Shown piece by piece: positions 19,669-29,627 of a stretch of DNA of 64,000 bases. The stretch is from assembly GCA_022836915.1 (NCBI GenBank), contig CP094668.1, positions 248,001 through 312,000 of the forward strand, read 5' to 3'. Under the pieces are notes generated by a model. It saw only the letters and a program-made list of their open reading frames with translations. It was not told the DNA's origin and did not search any database. How positions within the stretch are numbered: the stretch's first letter is position 1; every line of letters begins with the position of its first letter. Source of the stretch: Paenibacillus sp. OVF10 (GTDB taxonomy: Bacteria; Bacillota; Bacilli; Paenibacillales; Paenibacillaceae). The position numbers and the translations under genes are program-made.

Positions 19669-20588
19669 TCACATACCTCCCTTCGCCTGATGACCCCGGA
19701 TCGCATCAACTCTTCTGTTCGTTTGCGAGCCAGACTTCGCTGCTTCATGGAGCGCTGCATCGTTGGGAATACAAGAGCAATAATGACGATCACCGCGGTG
19801 ATCAACTTCAGATCAGATGTATCGAACCATTCGACTTGAAGGGCAAGCGCGACCACAATCCGGTAAATGATTGAACCAACGATCGCTGCAAGTGTAGCCC
19901 AGAATACCGTTCTTGCACCAAGAATGGCCTCACCGATAATCACGGAAGCCAGTCCGATAACGATCATACCGATGCCCATCGTGATGTCCGCAAAACCTGA
20001 TTGCTGTGCAATGAATGCACCAGACAGTGCAACCAATCCATTGGATAAGCTGACACCTACAATCGTAGTCACATCCGTATTTGCACCAAAGCTGCGAATC
20101 ATGCGTTTGTTATCACCTGTCGCGCGGAGTGCCAGTCCAACATCTGTTTTCATGAACAGATCGAGCATGATTTTAAACACCAGCACCACGATGATAATTA
20201 GTACCATGACATGTTCACCCGAGAATGGATTGTCCATGCCCATAATGGATTTATTCGGTGCGCCAAGAATACGCATATTAATGGAGTAAAGCGCGATCAT
20301 CATCAAAATCCCGGATAACAATCCGTTGATTTTGCCTTTGGTATGAAGCAGACCTGTACAAGCCCCGGCCACCATGCCGCCAGCCATTGCCGCCAAACAG
20401 GCGAGCCAAGGAGAGAAGTCATTGGAGATCATAACCGCCGCGATTGCGCCTCCTGTTGTAAAACTTCCGTCTACGGTAAGGTCAGGAAAATCGAGTATGC
20501 GGAACGTAATATATACACCAAGTGCCATCAGTGCATATAAAAGCCCCAGCTCGATTGCTCCTTCAATTGAATTCCAGCTTATACTCAC
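19669..20588 (-). CDS. ABC importer permease, TrpY-like (probable frame break at end)
   Basis: About 306 residues, with LGLLYALMALGVYITFRILD and DLTVDGSFTTGGA at the start, typical of the branched-chain-like permease group paired with COG2984 binding proteins. GTG 20588 is chosen because GGGAGGAAG lies just before it. The raw frame runs on to 19614 inside the ATPase gene; one extra G in the GGGG near 19698 gives a short end (HQAKGGM) with a stop that nearly touches the ATPase ATG, the usual layout. Eight to nine membrane helices are visible. Confidence 0.83.
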
Positions 20589-20618
20589 ACTACTTCCTCC
20601 CTGTCTATCGAAAAGAAT

Positions 20619-20645
20619 GAGGCGAACCCGTTGCATGTTCGCCTC
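20619..20645 (-). promoter_or_regulatory. Intercistronic hairpin between binding protein and permease genes
   Basis: GAGGCGAAC and GTTCGCCTC pair perfectly across a nine-base loop. No strong T run follows, so it may stabilise the upstream mRNA and favour high binding-protein levels. Confidence 0.6.
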
Positions 20646-20700
20646 GCATCCATACAGCCGGTTTACACTCCGGTCAGATTATTTGAATCAATCTCAGATT

Positions 20701-21749
20701 CTATTGAATAATGTTGTTTTCCTGGTCTTTTACTTCCGCTTTCATCTCATCCGTAACCGTGATGCCTTGGGCTTCAGCTGCTTTCAGGTTCAGGATCAGA
20801 TCCAGTTTGTCCGGAACGGTGACTTTCATATCACCAGGATTCGTACCATTTTTAGAATGTCCGCGGCCATCTCACCAACCTGATATCCATGGTCATAATA
20901 TTTGAAGCCAACGGTTGCAAAAGCTCCTTTTTCAACGGTATCCCGATCACTGGAAAAGAACGGAATTTTATTACTGTTCGCCGTTTGGATGATCGTATCA
21001 ACCGCACTCACGACAGAATTATCAAGTGTAATGTAGAAGGCATCTACTTTGCCAACCAGAGAATCCGTTGCCTGTTTTACTTCAGATGTATTCGTAACTG
21101 GTGCTTTCACCAGCTTGATATTATGTGTTGCGAGCGCTTTTTCTGCGTTATCTGCCATAACCACCGCATTTGGTTCACCTTCGTTAATGACCAAGCCCAC
21201 CGTTTTCACATCCGGCAAATTTTTAGCGATAAAGTCAGCCAATTGTACGATAGCCTCCGGATTCGTGTCGGATGCACCTGTAACATTGCCGCCCGGCTTG
21301 TCCATATCGGTCACCAGTTTGGCACCCAACGGGTCCGTTACCGCTGCAAACAGCAATGGCTTGTCCTTCACTTGTTGAGCCAGAGCCAGCGCAGATGGTG
21401 TTGCGATTCCGAGTACGAGATCATTTTTGGAATCACCCGAGATTTTCTGTGAAATGGACAGGTTGTTCGTCGAATCACCCTGCGCGTTATTGTAATCGAT
21501 TTTGAGGTTCTTGTTTTCTTCAATGCCCGCATCCTTCAGGGCTGCAATAAATCCTTCGCGTGTAGCATCCAGGGATGGATGTTCAACAATCTGCGAGATG
21601 GCAATCTGGTATGATTTTTCCTCGCTGCCTCCACCTGTTGTACTTCCCGATCCTTCGGATTCCGTGCCTGTACCGCTGTTATTTCCGCAACCTGCCGCAA
21701 CGATCATTGAAGCAACCATCATCAGTGACATCCAAAATTTCTTTTTCAT
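20701..21749 (-). CDS. ABC substrate-binding lipoprotein, TrpX/COG2984-like (one frame break)
   Basis: About 349 residues. A lipoprotein signal ends in IVAAGCGNN, with Cys as the anchor, followed by a Gly/Ser/Thr linker. The core reads QIAISQIVEHPSLDATREGF, then AVTDPLGAKLV and GASDTNPEA, matching ABC_sub_bind (COG2984). The frame breaks at the A run near 20850; the corrected tail (NPGDMKVTVPDKLDLILN) ends at 20701. It delivers the substrate to the permease downstream and should be the first gene of the three-gene operon. Confidence 0.87.
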
Positions 21750-22087
21750 GTGTGAGAACCCCTCTCCATCTTATAAAATGTGGTTACCCTTATCGAGATT
21801 CCATTGACACGATAGGGCGGGACAAAACAAACGCTTCAACGCATTGTTGCTTTGATCGACAAAAGCAGACAAATATAGACTTTTCTCATGCGACTGAAGT
21901 CCATGACCCGTGTTGGTGTTTTATTGTTCCCCTAATATTAAGGGGCGTCCCGATATCCGTCAATGGTTGAACCGCTTCCAATTTAGTTTCATCGTATGGT
22001 TGTGATAGAAAACATTACATAAAACATAAAAACCACCCACATTGTTCTGTAGATGGTCGCCATGGGTACAACAAAATAAGGTCCTAC
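21750..22087 (-). other. Leader region of the ABC importer operon
   Basis: 338 bp without a convincing gene. On the minus strand it holds a GGAGAGGGG ribosome site before the binding-protein start and, near 22030-22057, a hairpin plus T-rich tail (ACCACCCACA / TGTAGATGGT) that can end transcription from the phosphotransferase fragment. I looked for a T-box or trp-type leader and found no clear one. Confidence 0.4.
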
Positions 22088-22621
22088 TCATGAAAGTCGA
22101 GTATGAAGTCTTCTTCTAATCTCGTCCACAAGCATTGTTTTCTCCGCTTCCGATATGGCCTCCGCGATCAATTTGCGTGCCGCAACAGGCGCAATCCAGG
22201 GTTCGATATCTGCATAGGCAATACCGGACAACTTCTCATACTCCTCCATAAAGATGCGAATGCTGGCCTCTCTGGTAGCATAAAGAGCAACCGTCGCTTC
22301 ATGTCGCAGATGCGGGGACAGTATTGCGCAACGAATCATAATGATATATTCGGCCAAGTCGGCTTTCGGATTTCCGGTAGAAGCATTGTTCCAGTCAATA
22401 ATAAAGGTATCATGCTCTCGAAGGAGTATGTTACCCGGGTTGGGATCACCGTGACATAGTTGCTGCTTCATGGGTAATTGATCCAACTGGGCAATCACGG
22501 CAGCTATCTCCGCTCCAGACAAGTATTGTGCTTCATCATGAGATTTTTCATATTTGAAATTTTCAAAAAAAGAGGCATCCCTCCCAATGTACTTTGGGTA
22601 TGGTCGCCTTATATCAATCAA
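22088..22621 (-). pseudogene. Truncated aminoglycoside-phosphotransferase-family gene
   Basis: The 177 residues carry the C-terminal half of an APH/choline-kinase fold: catalytic LCHGDPNPGNILL and metal-binding FIIDWNNASTGNPKADLAE. The N-terminal lobe (nucleotide-binding strands and Lys, usually 80-100 residues) is missing. Codons readable upstream of the TTG at 22621 still look like family sequence for a few residues (ALWSYSLIDIRRPYPKYI), then a stop appears within the rpn gene. So the 5' part was probably lost when the rpn gene arrived. It may not be functional. Confidence 0.75.
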
Positions 22622-23559
22622 AGAATAGCTCCAGAGTGCTTATTCCTTTTCTTTTGCAGTTCCTCTAATTCAGATGAGGTTAGCCCGGTAGCCTTAATAA
22701 TTATAGCCTGATCAAGACCTAAAGTGAGCATATTCATTGCGATTTTCCGCTTGCTCTCAGCTTCACCTTCTTTGATCCCTTCTTTGATCCCTTCTTCGAT
22801 TCCTTTTTGAATTCCTTCCTCCATGCCTTTCTTGAGACCCTCTTCTCGTGCGCCCTCAATCATGGAAGCTTCGTCCCACAGAAATTTCTGACGGTCGATA
22901 TATCGTTGACGTGCTTGCTCATCCTGGCTCAGAAACTCCAATACACTCATGGCTTTTTTCAAAGCCGGTTCCGGTTCGTGCATCATTAACGCCTCCCAGC
23001 TTGATCTAGTCATTCCTTTCAGAAATAACAGCCAACGCACCAATCCATCCTTCATTTGAATATTTTCATCATTCAGCTTTGGTATTTCCATAAAGTGAAT
23101 CTCTATAACGTCCGTCAACGGAATATCAGTATGGTCTTCTCTTAAATGAAATACGTTGTGATACTGGTCATTAGCGAGCATTTTGAAATTAACAATGTTG
23201 ATCGCTACGCATTTTTTGAGTTGACTATATCTCTGTCCTTCAAGTAATTGTCCGGAATATTGTTTACCCCAATAGAACAAAGTCCTCTTCTCTAAATCAT
23301 ACTGATTAAACAACTGCATTTCAACATTGATTAGCTCACCTTGATCTGTTTTGGCCCGTATGTCCAGTATGGACTGTTTATCTCTCGGTGTATCCTTGTC
23401 CAGATAAGGGTTAATTAACACAATCTCGGTCAGTAAAGATTCACCTGCATTTTTGAAGGTATGATTCAGAAAAGCCAAAAGAACATCCTTATTCTCTTCA
23501 CTTCCAAAGATTCGTTTAAACACATAATCGTTCTTGGGATCAAGCAACTCTGTCATCAT
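22618..23559 (-). CDS. Rpn/YhgA-family PD-(D/E)XK nuclease
   Basis: 313 residues. It begins LDPKNDYVFKRIFGSEENKD, followed by YLDKDTPRDKQSILDIRAKT and LINVEMQLFNQ, the family's D, E-x-Q nuclease residues (transposase_31/PDDEXK_2 type). A charged stretch of KGxEEGxKEG repeats near residue 240 precedes a short helical tail, as is usual in this family. Rpn proteins act as DNA endonucleases that promote RecA-independent recombination and are often accessory. Its stop overlaps the first codon of the truncated phosphotransferase. Starts are ATG 23559 or 23556 after GGAGTGAATA. Confidence 0.87.
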   Translation of the reverse strand: MMTELLDPKNDYVFKRIFGSEENKDVLLAFLNHTFKNAGESLLTEIVLINPYLDKDTPRDKQSILDIRAKTDQGELINVEMQLFNQYDLEKRTLFYWGKQYSGQLLEGQRYSQLKKCVAINIVNFKMLANDQYHNVFHLREDHTDIPLTDVIEIHFMEIPKLNDENIQMKDGLVRWLLFLKGMTRSSWEALMMHEPEPALKKAMSVLEFLSQDEQARQRYIDRQKFLWDEASMIEGAREEGLKKGMEEGIQKGIEEGIKEGIKEGEAESKRKIAMNMLTLGLDQAIIIKATGLTSSELEELQKKRNKHSGAIL

Positions 23560-23703
23560 TATTCACTCCTACGCGCAAAATGAACAGGATATATCTGCTG
23601 AAGTATCAGCAAATATAAGGATGCGAACATGCACTGGATGTTAACTCCATTATAACACGCATCGCCATCCATAAATAGCGTTTATACGTAATTCATTATC
23701 AAA

Positions 23704-23738
23704 AAAGAGACTATTTCGACGAATCGAAACAATCTCTT
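23704..23738 (-). terminator. Terminator after the SufR-like gene
   Basis: AAAGAGA-TATTTCG pairs with CGAAACA-TCTCTTT across ACGAAT, 14 bp after the regulator stop. Confidence 0.8.
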
Positions 23739-23751
23739 TGTATAAAACCAG

Positions 23752-24398
23752 TTAATTCCCCGACGCTTCGCGAATCTCATACTTGCACCTTTTGCCGCCA
23801 TCGGCGTAACATTCGGTACGCTCTACCTCAGCTTGAAGTAGCGAGCGGAACAGTTCCAGTTCACAGCGGCAAGCCTGCTTGTAGACACTCGCGACTTGCA
23901 CAATCGGGCAATTCATTTCCGTAATGACGTAGGTTCCATCTTCTTCTCTGGACGCATCCGCCATATATCCGTTGGCATTCTGGATTCGCGCGAGTTCCTC
24001 CACCCGTCCGGCCAGATCCTGGCCCTCCATCTGTGGCAATCCGCTATGAAGCAGCTTGTCCCGGCGACTCTCGAACAATGCATCCACCACACCGCTACCG
24101 GCAGAGTCAGACAATTCTTCAAGAAGTTCCAGCGTAAGGGACGAATATGATTTTGGAAAAAGCTGTCCCCGCGTACCGTCAGTTGGTACACCGAGGACGG
24201 ACGTCCGGCCGTAGCCCGGGCCTCCCGAACCTCGATCCAACCGTCCTGCTCCAGTGCCGTCAGATGACGTCGAATGGCCATGCCGGTCAGACCCAGATCA
24301 GCTGTCATTTCCCTCGCGGTCAATGTACCTTGCTGCTTCAGCATGAACAAAATCCGTTCACGCGTCGTTCGTTCCTCTTCGCGCTTCACGATCAGCAC
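23752..24398 (-). CDS. SufR-like Fe-S-sensing HTH regulator (one frame break)
   Basis: About 215 residues. The N-terminal winged helix (RERILFMLKQQGTLTAREMT, AIRRHLTALEQDGW) resembles the DeoR/ArsR-type HTH of SufR. The C-terminal part has Cys residues in MNCPIVQVA, QACRCELE and TECYADGGKRCKY, the pattern of iron-sulfur ligands in SufR-family repressors. The frame breaks at the T run AGCTTTTTCC near 24160. GTG 24398 follows GCAGGAGAGCAG. It lies 12 bp after trhO on the same strand. It may sense Fe-S or oxidative state; its targets are unknown. Confidence 0.8.
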
Positions 24399-24410
24399 CT
24401 GCTCTCCTGC

Positions 24411-25298
24411 TTATGCGTGTACCGGTGCTGCCTCCCGGCAGGCATCCGAGCAAAAGCGGTTATGCGTCTCTTCGCAATCCTCACAGCTTACGTGCTGCAG
24501 GTTGCAGGTTGGACAATTAATATATCGGTCATGTGTCGTTCCACAGTGATAACAGCTGGCAATGACAATATCCTCGTCTGTCCGGTTAATCGGTACAGAG
24601 ATGCGCTCGTCAAACACGTAACACTTGCCATCAAACAGATGGCCTTGTACTTCCGGATCTTTACCGTACGTGACAATACCGCCGTCCAATTGAGCCACAT
24701 CCTGGAATCCTTCATTGATCATGAACCCAGTCAGCTTCTCGCAGCGAATGCCGCCAGTGCAGTAGGTAATAATCGTTTTGTCCTTCATGTCACCCAGGTT
24801 CTCCCGAATCCACTCCGGAAACTCACGGAACGACTCGACATCTGGACGAATGGCCCCGCGGAAATGGCCGATTTCGTATTCGTAATCATTGCGACCATCA
24901 ATAACGATGACATCATCACGTTGCAGATGTTCATGGAACTCTTTCGGTGAAAGGCGTTTGCCACTAATCACATTTGGATCAAGATCTTCGTCCACGCGGA
25001 ACGTAACCAGCTCTGCTTTGTGACGAACAAAGATTTTTTTGAACGCATGCTCTTCCACATCATCAATCTTAAACACCATGTCGCTGAACAGCGGGTTGGC
25101 ATGCATGTCTTTCATATACTGTTCCGTCTGTTCAGGAGTTCCGGATACCGTACCGTTAATGCCTTCGGATGCGACTAGAATACGGCCTTTCACACCGAGG
25201 TCCTTGCAGTATTGCAGATGCTCTTGTGTAAACGTCTCAGGGTCTTCAATCTTCACGAACTTATAATATAAAAGCACGCGGTACGCGCTGTTACACAT
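24411..25298 (-). CDS. trhO: tRNA uridine(34) hydroxylase TrhO (rhodanese family)
   Basis: 295 residues. The N-terminal domain ([36 protein letters not shown]) and the rhodanese domain with active-site Cys in [12 protein letters not shown] match YceA/YbfQ/TrhO, which makes 5-hydroxyuridine at the tRNA wobble position using oxygen. The C-terminal end has four Cys-x2-Cys or similar pairs ([29 protein letters not shown]), probably zinc sites, common in Bacillales members. ATG 25298 preferred. Cotranscribed with the SufR-like regulator. Confidence 0.9.
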   Translation of the reverse strand: MCNSAYRVLLYYKFVKIEDPETFTQEHLQYCKDLGVKGRILVASEGINGTVSGTPEQTEQYMKDMHANPLFSDMVFKIDDVEEHAFKKIFVRHKAELVTFRVDEDLDPNVISGKRLSPKEFHEHLQRDDVIVIDGRNDYEYEIGHFRGAIRPDVESFREFPEWIRENLGDMKDKTIITYCTGGIRCEKLTGFMINEGFQDVAQLDGGIVTYGKDPEVQGHLFDGKCYVFDERISVPINRTDEDIVIASCYHCGTTHDRYINCPTCNLQHVSCEDCEETHNRFCSDACREAAPVHA

Positions 25299-25332
25299 GT
25301 ATATCACCTGTTCCTATTCCATGTTGTTATTA

Positions 25333-25347
25333 GCCGGATCATCCGGC
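25333..25347. promoter_or_regulatory. Palindrome GCCGGAT-C-ATCCGGC upstream of trhO
   Basis: Two exact seven-base arms around a single base, 35 bp before trhO. It could be an operator for the regulator gene downstream or a short hairpin; nothing more can be said. Confidence 0.4.
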
Positions 25348-25536
25348 AAGACGACTACGTTGCACCCTTACTTGTAAAAGAAAATAAACAGCCGCCCGAA
25401 ACATCGTCTCGAACTGCTGCCTGACATTCGACTTTTATTCCTGCATTCTAGTTTATCGGAAGCGGAATAGCTTAGTCAATATAAATGTATAGAAAGGGAT
25501 GAAAGATATGGAACATATCTGTCTGCAACAATCATC

Positions 25537-26645
25537 CTATTCCGAGATCGTAATGACTGAGGTTACAAAGTGATACGATTCATTCTCCAATACCGCCTGC
25601 GATAACAGGATTTTATTACCTTCCGGGCTCCAGGCGAGTGGGTCAGAAGCGTTGTCCATATCCGCCGAGATCTGGAACTGTTCTGCCGACTCCGTGTTGG
25701 AGACGAACAGTCCTTTCTCATTATCATTCTCGGAATTGATGGTGTATGCAATCTTGGAATCATCACCCGACCAGCTGGTGCCGAAGATCTGCGTACCTCT
25801 GGCGAGCGTGGCCTTCTCATTACCTTCCAGATCGGTGAGCACCAGCGCCCGTTTGGTATCCGCCGTTCTTTTCACAATCGCAAGCCTTGTTCCATCATTA
25901 GAAGGAATGACCCACTCCACACTTTTCAGCACCTGTTTCACGTCACCCGTCTTCACATCGTATGCATTCAACTGGCCGTCTTCGCCCGTAATATAATAGA
26001 GCATATTGCCTGACACTTTGATACTTCGTACATTGAAATTGCCCGTCTCCACCAGTACTTTCGTTGTACCGTCCACACTTGCAGAGATCAGATCACCCTT
26101 CATATCGGGGAAAACAACATGTTCATTATCCAGCCACGCGCCCTCTTGTATGAATCCATCCTCCTTACCAGCAGGGGTTGTCTCCCCGTTATGCAGGTTC
26201 AGGAAGTAGCCTTTGCCCGTATTTTCCTCCGGCTCCCGGTAGAACAGGTACTGACCATCCGGTGACACCAGCGGTGCACCCAGACTGGCTTCACTTTCCT
26301 TGAGCGGCGTGTCTGTACCTTTCGTCAGATCATACATATATAAGTTATGCGGATATCTTTCCTGGCCTTCAACCGTGACGGGTTTCAAGGACTTGTTCTC
26401 CTTGTCGGATACAATCCAATCATCACTAAGCCATGCAATTCCGCGCATATTCGGCAATTTATCAATTTTCTCCAACTTGAAGCTCTGGTACACGGACGTG
26501 TTAGTATTATCTTTTACTGTAATATCGGTGCCCGTTTTCCCGCCTTGTGCATTGCCCCCGGCTCTGTTGTTCCCCCACATGCTGCTGTTGTTAACAGAGC
26601 AATGGCCCCAAACGTCCCCAAAGCTGCTTGTTTCCAATTCATCAT
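25537..26645 (-). CDS. TolB-like beta-propeller lipoprotein (one frame break)
   Basis: About 369 residues. The proper start is ATG 26645 (NWKQAALGTFGAIALLTTAA then Cys), a lipoprotein signal. The frame breaks at the G run after that Cys (near 26570), so an uncorrected reading starts in the wrong frame at 26700. The mature part has blades such as APLVSPDGQYLFYREP, SWSGDDSKIAYTINSE and AWSPEGNKILLSQ, typical of WD40/PD40 repeats. It follows the histidine kinase gene by 57 bp on the same strand and may act as an extracellular partner of that sensor; this is inference. Confidence 0.8.
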
Positions 26646-26702
26646 GGTCCCCCCTGGTTTCTGTTCTATAAGACCAAGCATACACATGGCATACTTCCAA
26701 AG

Positions 26703-28207
26703 TTATTCAGACTTGTTTCGAACTTGTAAACTTGAATCAGCCAAAGGGAAAATGAGCTGAAACGTCACACCTTCCCCATCTTCTGGATCATCCGACAGCA
26801 GGGTGATTGTACCGCCCTGTTTTTCAACAAACTGCTTCACGAGAGATAGTCCCAGTCCGGTTCCACCGGTTTTTCTGGCTCTGTCTTTGTTCACGGTATA
26901 AAAGGGTTCAAAAATCTTCTCCCGTGCCTCTGCCGGAATCGGCGTACCCGAGTTGTAGATGCGAATGACCGCTTGACGCTCCTGCATCCGTAGTTCGCTC
27001 TTTACCTGGATCACACCATCCGGAACGTTATATTTGATCGCATTATCCAGCATGTTGATGAAAATATGCATAAGACTCTCCCGATCGCTGCGGATCACCG
27101 CCGGTTCAAGATCCAGTTCCATGTTCAGCGCAAACTTCTCCGCTTTTCCACGCATCCGGCCACAGGCATCCTCCAGCAGAGCACTGACCTCTACATCTTC
27201 GGCCTGATTCTCGAAGTCGTACTTCTCTAGGGCAGATAAATGTAGTACTTTCTCCACCATCTCGTACAGCCGCTCTGTTTCTTTGCCAATGTTACTCGTG
27301 GCATCATCAAGCAGTTGCGGATCATCCTTATACATGTCGAGCAGCTCCACATAAGCTTTGATCGACGTTAGCGGTGTCTTGAACTCATGGCTGATGTTAC
27401 CGATATATTGTTTCTGCTGCTGTTCCAGCGCCTGCAGCTTCTCTATGGCCAGTTGCAACTTCTGCTGCTCCGCATGCATGGCTGTGATGTTTTGCTGAAT
27501 GGATGTACTCATATAATAAATGCCCTGCCCCAGCTCTCCCAATTCATCCTTGCGCCTTACAGGAGACTCCGTAATGTAGTTCCCTTCTCGAATGAAATCT
27601 GCGGACCTCTTCAGCCGGGTAATCGCAACGGCAAACCGATTGTAGAACAGATAACCTAATATGAAACTCAGCGCAACAACAGTAATCCCGGCCCATATGA
27701 ACAATTGAAGGATGCGAGTATAGAATTCATGGTAGCTTTGGACCGGATATTGCATCCATACAGCACCCATCTGTCCATCCGGACCGTCCAATGGTGCGGC
27801 ATAGAGCAAGGTATCCCCTTGTTCATGATAGGCAATTTTATTTTGCAGTGCATAGTTAAGCGTATCCTGAACAATCGCACTCTCCCCGAACTGATCGATG
27901 AACCGACTTGCTGGCCATTCATATCATAGAGCGCTATCGGCAATCCGGTAGAATTGGCTAGTTCCTGTGCAAGCCTGCGGCCGTTTTGTTGTAAAAAAAC
28001 GTCCTGTTCGAGATGAACGGACTCCGTATAGTAGGCTTGTCTCACGTTCAAGTTGACCAGCCGTGTCTGTTGGGACAGAATACCCTCAATCTGTGACTGC
28101 TGATTGCGTTCAATACCGCGCTGAACCAGTGAACTAAGCACAACCACGGTCAGGATAAGCAAGGCTGCCAGAAAAACACTGAACTTCAGCTTGATGCTGA
28201 CTCTCAT
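26703..28207 (-). CDS. Sensor histidine kinase, two transmembrane helices (one frame break)
   Basis: About 501 residues. First helix FSVFLAALLILTVVVLSSLV, an extracellular region of about 130 residues, second helix near ITVVALSFILGYLFY, then HAMP (RLKRSADFIREGNY), HisKA with phosphoacceptor His in IGNISHEFKTPLTSIKAY, and HATPase (IFINMLDNAIKYN, EPFYTVNKDRARKTGGTGLG). The frame breaks at the C run 27884-27887. Its start overlaps the end of the response regulator gene, so they form one operon. The signal is unknown. Confidence 0.88.
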
Positions 28208-28914
28208 ATGGCCCCGCCTGTTTCAGGCGCAGAAGCTTTGTAACCAATCCCGTACACGGTCTGCAATTTTTGCTGATCTGTATCCCCGATTTTCTTGCGC
28301 AAACGCTGGATGTGAATGTCCACGGTCCGTGTCCCACCTGCATATTCCATGCCCCAGACCCGGTCCAGCAGATCGTCTCGTGTGTACACACGCTCGGGAT
28401 TGGACATGAGAATGGTCAGCAGATCGAACTCTTTTGGGGTCAGATCCAGCTTCTCCTCATTCACGGTCACCGTGCGGTGAGCAACATGAATACGCAGTGT
28501 GCCATTCACGATGGCCTGATTCTTCGAATCGTCAGGTGGTGGACTGCTTTTCTCGACACGGCGCATGAGCGCTTTCACCCTTGCGAGCAGTTCACGGATC
28601 TCGAATGGTTTGGTCATGTAATCATCGGCGCCCATTTCCAGGCCAACGATTTTGTCCACGATATCATTTTTGACGGTCAGCAAAATAATGCCGATATCCT
28701 CCCGGTCTTCCAGCCTGCGGCATACGCCGTATCCATCAAGCCTTGGCATCATGACGTCCAGAATCATGACCTGTGGGTGAAACGATGCGACCTTGACCAA
28801 GGCCTCTTCGCCGTCACTCGCAGTATCTACTTCATATCCTTCGCGCCGCAGCGCGTAAGCAATAGCACTGACGATACTTGATTCGTCATCTACCACGAGC
28901 ACTTTTTTATTCAT
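28204..28914 (-). CDS. OmpR-family response regulator
   Basis: 236 residues from ATG 28914 (MNKKVLVVDDESS) after AAAGGATG. The receiver has the acidic pair DDE, phosphoacceptor Asp in VMILDVMMPRLDG, Thr in ILLTVKND and Lys in YMTKPFE. The C-terminal winged helix (LDLTPKEFDLLTILMSNPE, TVDIHIQRLRKKIG) is of the PhoB type. It partners the kinase just downstream. Although it stands next to the lantibiotic cluster, its base composition matches the non-cluster side, so I do not treat it as a LanR. Confidence 0.92.
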   Translation of the reverse strand: MNKKVLVVDDESSIVSAIAYALRREGYEVDTASDGEEALVKVASFHPQVMILDVMMPRLDGYGVCRRLEDREDIGIILLTVKNDIVDKIVGLEMGADDYMTKPFEIRELLARVKALMRRVEKSSPPPDDSKNQAIVNGTLRIHVAHRTVTVNEEKLDLTPKEFDLLTILMSNPERVYTRDDLLDRVWGMEYAGGTRTVDIHIQRLRKKIGDTDQQKLQTVYGIGYKASAPETGGAI

Positions 28915-28944
28915 GGGATTCATCCTTTGCTGCAATGTCATCAA

Positions 28945-29342
28945 ACGCTTTCTGCATCTATGTTAACAAGGAGTCGCGGATTCGCCAACACTATCAATCG
29001 TTCCTGCTAAAAAACTCACTATTGACTAGATTTCCAGAATCAAATTATGTAAAATATTTGATTATAAGAATATATATTTATTATAATTACAATATTGTAT
29101 TAAATGTATAATAAGTTCATATACCCCCTATTTAGTTTTATGATAATCACCTTTAATTTGATATAAATTCAATATTTGGAATTATATTCTTTACTTTATT
29201 ATTTCCTCATGTTACATTATTTCATGTTAATACTTTTTTATGGAAGATATAGAAAGGTGACGATCTTTTTATGTTTTTTCATACAGCACCTAGATTCTTA
29301 CATAATTTGATTTTTCAAAAAAATTAGAGGAGTGTAACGAAA
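28945..29342. other. AT-rich intergenic region carrying the lantibiotic promoter
   Basis: About 400 bp in which composition turns sharply AT-rich (runs such as TATATTTATTATAATTACAA), marking the left edge of the cluster. The lanA promoter must lie here; a possible -10 word CATAAT is at about 29301. The ribosome site GAGGAG stands before lanA. A 32-codon ORF from 29208 has no ribosome site and I do not call it. Confidence 0.5.
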
Positions 29343-29522
29343 ATGGAAAAAGGAATCTTTGATCTTGATGTACAAATTAAAAAATCAGAAGGTACAGTTC
29401 AGCCACAAGCTTTAAGTATTTGGAACTGCACTGGTGGTTGCGGAGAGCAAACAAGAACTGCCAATACTTGCGCGCCTACTGCAGGAGTAAAATGTTTCTC
29501 TAATATTGGAGCACTTTGTTAA
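29343..29522 (+). CDS. lanA: Class I lantibiotic precursor peptide, paenicidin-like
   Basis: 59 residues, too short for most gene callers. ATG 29343 follows AGAGGAGTGTAACGAA. The leader has the class I box F6-D7-L8-D9 and ends VQPQA; the core begins about residue 23 or 24 with LSIWNCTGGCGE and ends CFSNIGALC. Cys are at 29, 33, 43, 51 and 59; Ser/Thr in the core at 25, 30, 37, 39, 42, 46 and 53 can be dehydrated to give up to five (methyl)lanthionine rings. From memory it resembles paenicidin A (LSI-x2-C start, CF-x-N-x-G-x-LC end) but differs in the middle. lanB, lanT and lanC follow. Expected antibacterial against Gram-positives. Confidence 0.93.
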   Translation: MEKGIFDLDVQIKKSEGTVQPQALSIWNCTGGCGEQTRTANTCAPTAGVKCFSNIGALC

Positions 29523-29558
29523 TTTTTTCACAATCATATTTTTTTCGTTCAACTACTT

Positions 29559-29590
29559 GAAGAGACTGAATAAGTCTCTTCTTGTTATTT
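29559..29590 (+). terminator. Hairpin after lanA, terminator or attenuator
   Basis: GAAGAGACT and AGTCTCTTC pair perfectly around GAATA, followed by TTGTTATTTT. It would limit read-through so that precursor mRNA exceeds that of the immunity and modification genes. Confidence 0.8.
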
Positions 29591-29627
29591 TGAACAACAT
29601 TTTTTTACTAGAGCGTGTCTTCAAGTT

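Noticed and set aside
21750..22087. Tryptophan-type T-box before the TrpXYZ-like operon
   Set aside because: No T-box core, specifier loop or competing terminator could be recognised.
26703..28914. Two-component system next to the lantibiotic cluster as LanRK
   Set aside because: It runs in the opposite direction, has native-like composition and is linked to a beta-propeller lipoprotein gene, so it looks like a resident general system.
29208..29306. 32-codon ORF upstream of lanA as a second peptide
   Set aside because: No ribosome site, no Cys/Ser/Thr pattern and no leader box.
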